DNA from: Streptomyces sp. NBC_01717
GTDB lineage: Bacteria > Actinomycetota > Actinomycetes > Streptomycetales > Streptomycetaceae
DNA length: 64,000 nucleotides
Reading direction: 5' to 3'
Assembly (NCBI RefSeq): GCF_036248255.1
Contig: NZ_CP109178.1
Span: 8,437,001 to 8,501,000 of the forward strand
This document shows, one piece after another, positions 57,063 to 64,000 of this stretch (position 1 is the first letter of the stretch; every line of letters begins with the position of its first letter). The notes beneath the pieces were generated by a model. That model did not search any database. It was not told the DNA's origin and saw only the letters and a list, made by a program, of their open reading frames with translations. Position numbers and translations under genes: made by a program.

Positions 57063-58373
57063 TCAGGCGCCGTCGTCGTCAGCGGGTTGCTGGGCCCACG
57101 CGGAGGAAATCGTCTCCGGGGCGGTTGACGGGGGCAGGCCCGCGAGCGCCTGCAGCTGGCTGGGTCGATAGGGGGTTGGGCCGTGCCACTCCACGAGCAT
57201 CACGGTGGCGTCGTCGGTGAGGCGGCCGTCGTGGTAATCCATGTGGTGCCCGATCAGCCGGCGCAGGGTTTCTGGGACGGGGAGGTCGTCGGCGTGGTGG
57301 CGAATGAGGAAGTCGGTCAGGCCATGGAGGCCGAATTCCTGTCGATCTCGGTTGCGCGCTTCGGTGATGCCGTCGGTGTAGAGCAGCAGGCGGTCCCGGG
57401 GTTCGAGCTGGTCGCGGCGTAGGGTGCCTGGTTGGTCCAGCCCGGTTCCCATGGGGGGAGCGGGCGGGCAGGACAGGTGCACGAGGGTACGGTTGCCGCG
57501 GATGACGACTGGCGGGTGGTGGCCGTAGTTCGTCCAGGTCAGCACGCCGGTGGCCAGGTGAAGGTCGGCCAAGATGCCCGTGGCGTATCGGCTGCCCGCA
57601 AATTGTTCGGTCAGGATCTCACCGATGCCTTCCGCCGTCTGGAGAAGGCCGGACCCCTGGCGGCGGTGATTGCGAGCGGCGGCCAACGCGAGGTTTGCGG
57701 TCAATCCGGCGGCGGTGTCGTGTCCCATGGCGTCGAACACAGACAGATGCACGGTCTCCCCGGTGAGGGCGTAGTCGAAGACATCTCCGCTGACTTGGTA
57801 GGCCGGTTCCATGATCGCGCTGATCAGGACACGGTCGGTGGCGAAGGTTCGCGGCGGCATCAGCTGCCATTCCATCTCGGCGGATACTTCCATCCTCCGG
57901 CGGCGGACCAACTGGGAGTACGAGTCGCTCGTGTCCCGCTTGCTCACCAGAAGGAGGGCGACCAATCCGGCGAGCTTGTTCAGATCCTCGTCCGCCTCGA
58001 CCTGTGCGTCTGGCATGCCGACCCGGAGCACCCCAAGTCGCTCAGTGCCGTCCAGCAGCGGGACCCACCACTGGCCCTTCGCGGAGGCCGAGGCCGGAAA
58101 GACCTTGCCCAGTTGGAAGGCCCGCCCCGCCACGGTCCCTTCAACGGACAACTCAGTCGGCACGTCGGCGCCACCGGGGCCGGCGTCAACGCTGCCGGCC
58201 AGGAGGTACAGCCGAACCTGTTGCAGATCGGCCAGATAGATCAGCACCTGAGGCCAGCCCACCCCGGCAGCGTGTGACGCCACCGTGCCAGGCACTTGCT
58301 CCAGAGTCATCAGATGACTCGCAGCGATCAGCTCCGCCAGCACCCGTGCACGCGCCGCTTCCGCGCTGTTCAT
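57063..58373 (-). CDS. GAF-SpoIIE serine phosphatase (soluble)
   Basis: A 436-residue cytosolic protein: a GAF-like sensor domain (about 15-150), a helical linker (LVRRRRMEVSAEMEWQLMPP) and a SpoIIE phosphatase domain (about 180-395) with SGDVFDY, FDAMGHD, NYGHHPPV and LLLYTDGITEARN; the metal-binding Asp residues are present. It is expected to dephosphorylate STAS-type anti-anti-sigma proteins in response to a ligand sensed by GAF. AAAGG lies before ATG 58373. Next to the poly-HAMP kinase, divergently oriented. Confidence 0.93.
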   Translation of the reverse strand: MNSAEAARARVLAELIAASHLMTLEQVPGTVASHAAGVGWPQVLIYLADLQQVRLYLLAGSVDAGPGGADVPTELSVEGTVAGRAFQLGKVFPASASAKGQWWVPLLDGTERLGVLRVGMPDAQVEADEDLNKLAGLVALLLVSKRDTSDSYSQLVRRRRMEVSAEMEWQLMPPRTFATDRVLISAIMEPAYQVSGDVFDYALTGETVHLSVFDAMGHDTAAGLTANLALAAARNHRRQGSGLLQTAEGIGEILTEQFAGSRYATGILADLHLATGVLTWTNYGHHPPVVIRGNRTLVHLSCPPAPPMGTGLDQPGTLRRDQLEPRDRLLLYTDGITEARNRDRQEFGLHGLTDFLIRHHADDLPVPETLRRLIGHHMDYHDGRLTDDATVMLVEWHGPTPYRPSQLQALAGLPPSTAPETISSAWAQQPADDDGA

Positions 58374-59000
58374 CGACGAACACCTTTCTCGACGGCCGAG
58401 AGAGCCGCGCTACAGACGGCACCACACCGACCGGGGCGCCAGCGCCCCGGTAAACAGGAGAACGACGGATCCACTTTTTGAAAGAGCCGTGACCATCCCC
58501 GTCCTAGTCGGTCGACCCAGTGATATAGACAGCAGGTTCGTAACCGCGCGACATCGTTTGTGGTTCGGGGCCAGGGGAGTGGAAGATCAGAAGAAGATTT
58601 TTTCAGTGCATCGCATAGTCGTTTCATCTCCGGCGGCGTAGGGGTGCGGGTCGTGCTCCAGTCATTCCTCTTCGGCCAAGCCGAGCGGTTGGCACGTGAC
58701 GCTCGGAACCCGCCGCGGGTCGCGAGATCGTTGCCGGAACAAAAGCCCGCTCATTCATCGCGCGGTGATTCTTCCGGCCCTCGCCGACGCACCATCAGCC
58801 GGCCCGCCGGCAGCAGAAACGTAAGTCGCAAGATCCGATAGGCCGCCAAGACGTGCCAAGGTGGGCCGGGGTACTCTCTGCCTACAAATTTCAACAGTTG
58901 TGCCGACGCGGTGGGGGCTCAAGGGGGCGGCTCGCTGCAGGGGCCGTGGTGGCGTTCTGCCTTCCGGCGGGGTGCCTGGCGAGGGTAACGAGGGTTGGTC
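58374..59000. other. Divergent gap between GAF-SpoIIE and poly-HAMP kinase genes
   Basis: 627 bases. Contains a perfect hairpin (58430-58451; ACCGGGGCGC-CA-GCGCCCCGGT) near the phosphatase start and AT-richer patches near 58600 and 58880 that could be promoters. No gene seen. Confidence 0.5.
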
Positions 59001-63313
<4,313 letters not shown>

Positions 63314-63317
<4 letters not shown>

Positions 63318-64000
63318 CCTCCTCTTTCGACGACGTCGACGGCGACGAGGGTGGGACAGGGCGAAGTCTCGGGCCCAACCCCGAACAGTACAAGGACCAT
63401 CTGTCCGATACATGGGCGCTCCCGTCCGTCGAAGCAGCCGGACCGGGGGCGATCAACGCACCCGCGGATGCCATGCCGATCGATGCGGACAGCCCAAAAC
63501 CGTTCAGTGACTTGGCTTCTCCCGGGCCGAGTCAGCTCCTCCAGGAGTCGGCCGGGGGAGCGCAGTCGGCGTCAGCCGTCGGACGTCTGGCCGCCACCGT
63601 GGAACGGCTTCGGGCAGAGGTCAGCGCGGCGCATGCCGCGGCGGACGGGCGTGCTCTCATCGAGCTCGCCAAGGGGATCATGGTTGAGCGCCTACGATGC
63701 GGTCCGGCACAGGCGGCGCGCCAGCTCACGGAACTTGCCGCCCGCGCCGGGGCGTCCACGCTGGAACTGGCAGTGGACATCATCAACCAGGCCGCACGCG
63801 ACCAGGTGGCAGAGGTCGTGGGCGATTTCGTCCGGCAGGCGAACGGTGGCTCCGAGCGTGCGGACAAGGCCGAATCGTCCGTTGCCGTACGCCTGCGCAC
63901 CGCCGAAAGCGCCGCGTTGGCTGCCGGCGACACTCAAGCCGTGGCCGAATCCTTGCTTGAACACGCGCTCGCACCTCTCGGCGCGACGGCCGTGGCCGTT
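63314..64000 (+). CDS. ANTAR-domain regulator, C-terminus beyond window
   Basis: Starts at GTG 63314, overlapping the kinase stop (GTGA). After an acidic, Ser/Pro-rich N-terminus (about 85 residues) and a short coiled coil lies an ANTAR domain (about 114-165; GRALIELAKGIMVERLRCGP, QLTELAARAGAS), a three-helix RNA-binding module that prevents transcription termination. The sequence then begins what looks like a GAF domain (LLEHALAPLGATAVAV) when the window ends. ANTAR-GAF-SpoIIE proteins exist in streptomycetes. It is probably the output or partner of the kinase. Confidence 0.85.

Overview
High-GC actinobacterial DNA, almost certainly from a Streptomyces chromosome. Supporting signs are strong G/C bias at third codon positions, many GTG and TTG starts, ATGA/GTGA stop-start couplings, a SARP/AfsR-type regulator, several SpoIIE-type phosphatases, an ANTAR protein, a DUF6343 protein and a cysteine-attenuation-type leader peptide. 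No rRNA, tRNA or CRISPR array was seen. Both ends cut a gene: a secreted S8 protease on the left and an ANTAR regulator on the right.

Region 1 (1-14.1 kb): a minus-strand group of SARP regulator, TusA-like protein and subtilisin-like protease, beside a truncated second SARP gene. It is followed by a membrane protein and a rightward fatty-acid/polyketide-like cassette: KASIII, KAS II, acyl-CoA oxidase-like enzyme, 57-aa protein, acyl carrier protein, second KAS II. The cassette has condensing, carrier and oxidising functions but no ketoreductase, dehydratase, thioesterase or chain-length factor. Its product is unknown, and it is the best candidate here for an undescribed biosynthetic system.

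Region 2 (14.2-23 kb): a PRC-barrel protein, then a LysR regulator divergent from a tightly coupled streptogramin-inactivation operon (Vat-type acetyltransferase, Vgb-type lyase, YCII protein). A GNAT protein, a cytochrome P450, a CbiZ-type amidohydrolase that seems to start at ATT, a beta-hydroxyacid dehydrogenase and a SnoaL-like protein follow.

Region 3 (23-27.5 kb): a TnpB-only IS605-type element separates the 3' remnant of a sulfite oxidase gene from a TauD-type dioxygenase gene. Upstream of tauD lies a Cys-containing leader peptide typical of sulfur-regulated actinobacterial genes, so this was probably a sulfonate-to-sulfate operon.

Region 4 (27.5-44 kb): quinone oxidoreductase and GNAT pair, SpoIIE phosphatase, an isochorismatase-like hydrolase downstream of two PAP2 phosphatases and DedA, a divergent BlaI/BlaR1-like pair with two BlaI-type operators, an ABC-F ribosome-protection gene with an 8-codon leader and hairpins, NAD-binding and NUDIX genes, a large secreted phosphodiester glycosidase/metallophosphoesterase fusion, and dihydroxyacetone kinase dhaK-dhaL-dhaM.

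Region 5 (44-58.4 kb): a mosaic of small stress-type genes (DUF2945-like, CsbD, DUF6343), another SpoIIE phosphatase, epimerase, MerR/MFS efflux pair, VOC protein and aldo/keto reductase, mixed with broken genes (GNAT, GntR, isochorismatase, TetR, alpha/beta hydrolase). This pattern suggests repeated insertion and deletion.

Region 6 (57-64 kb): a GAF-SpoIIE phosphatase and a 1,438-aa poly-HAMP hybrid histidine kinase translationally coupled to an ANTAR protein, which looks like a stress or osmotic signalling module.
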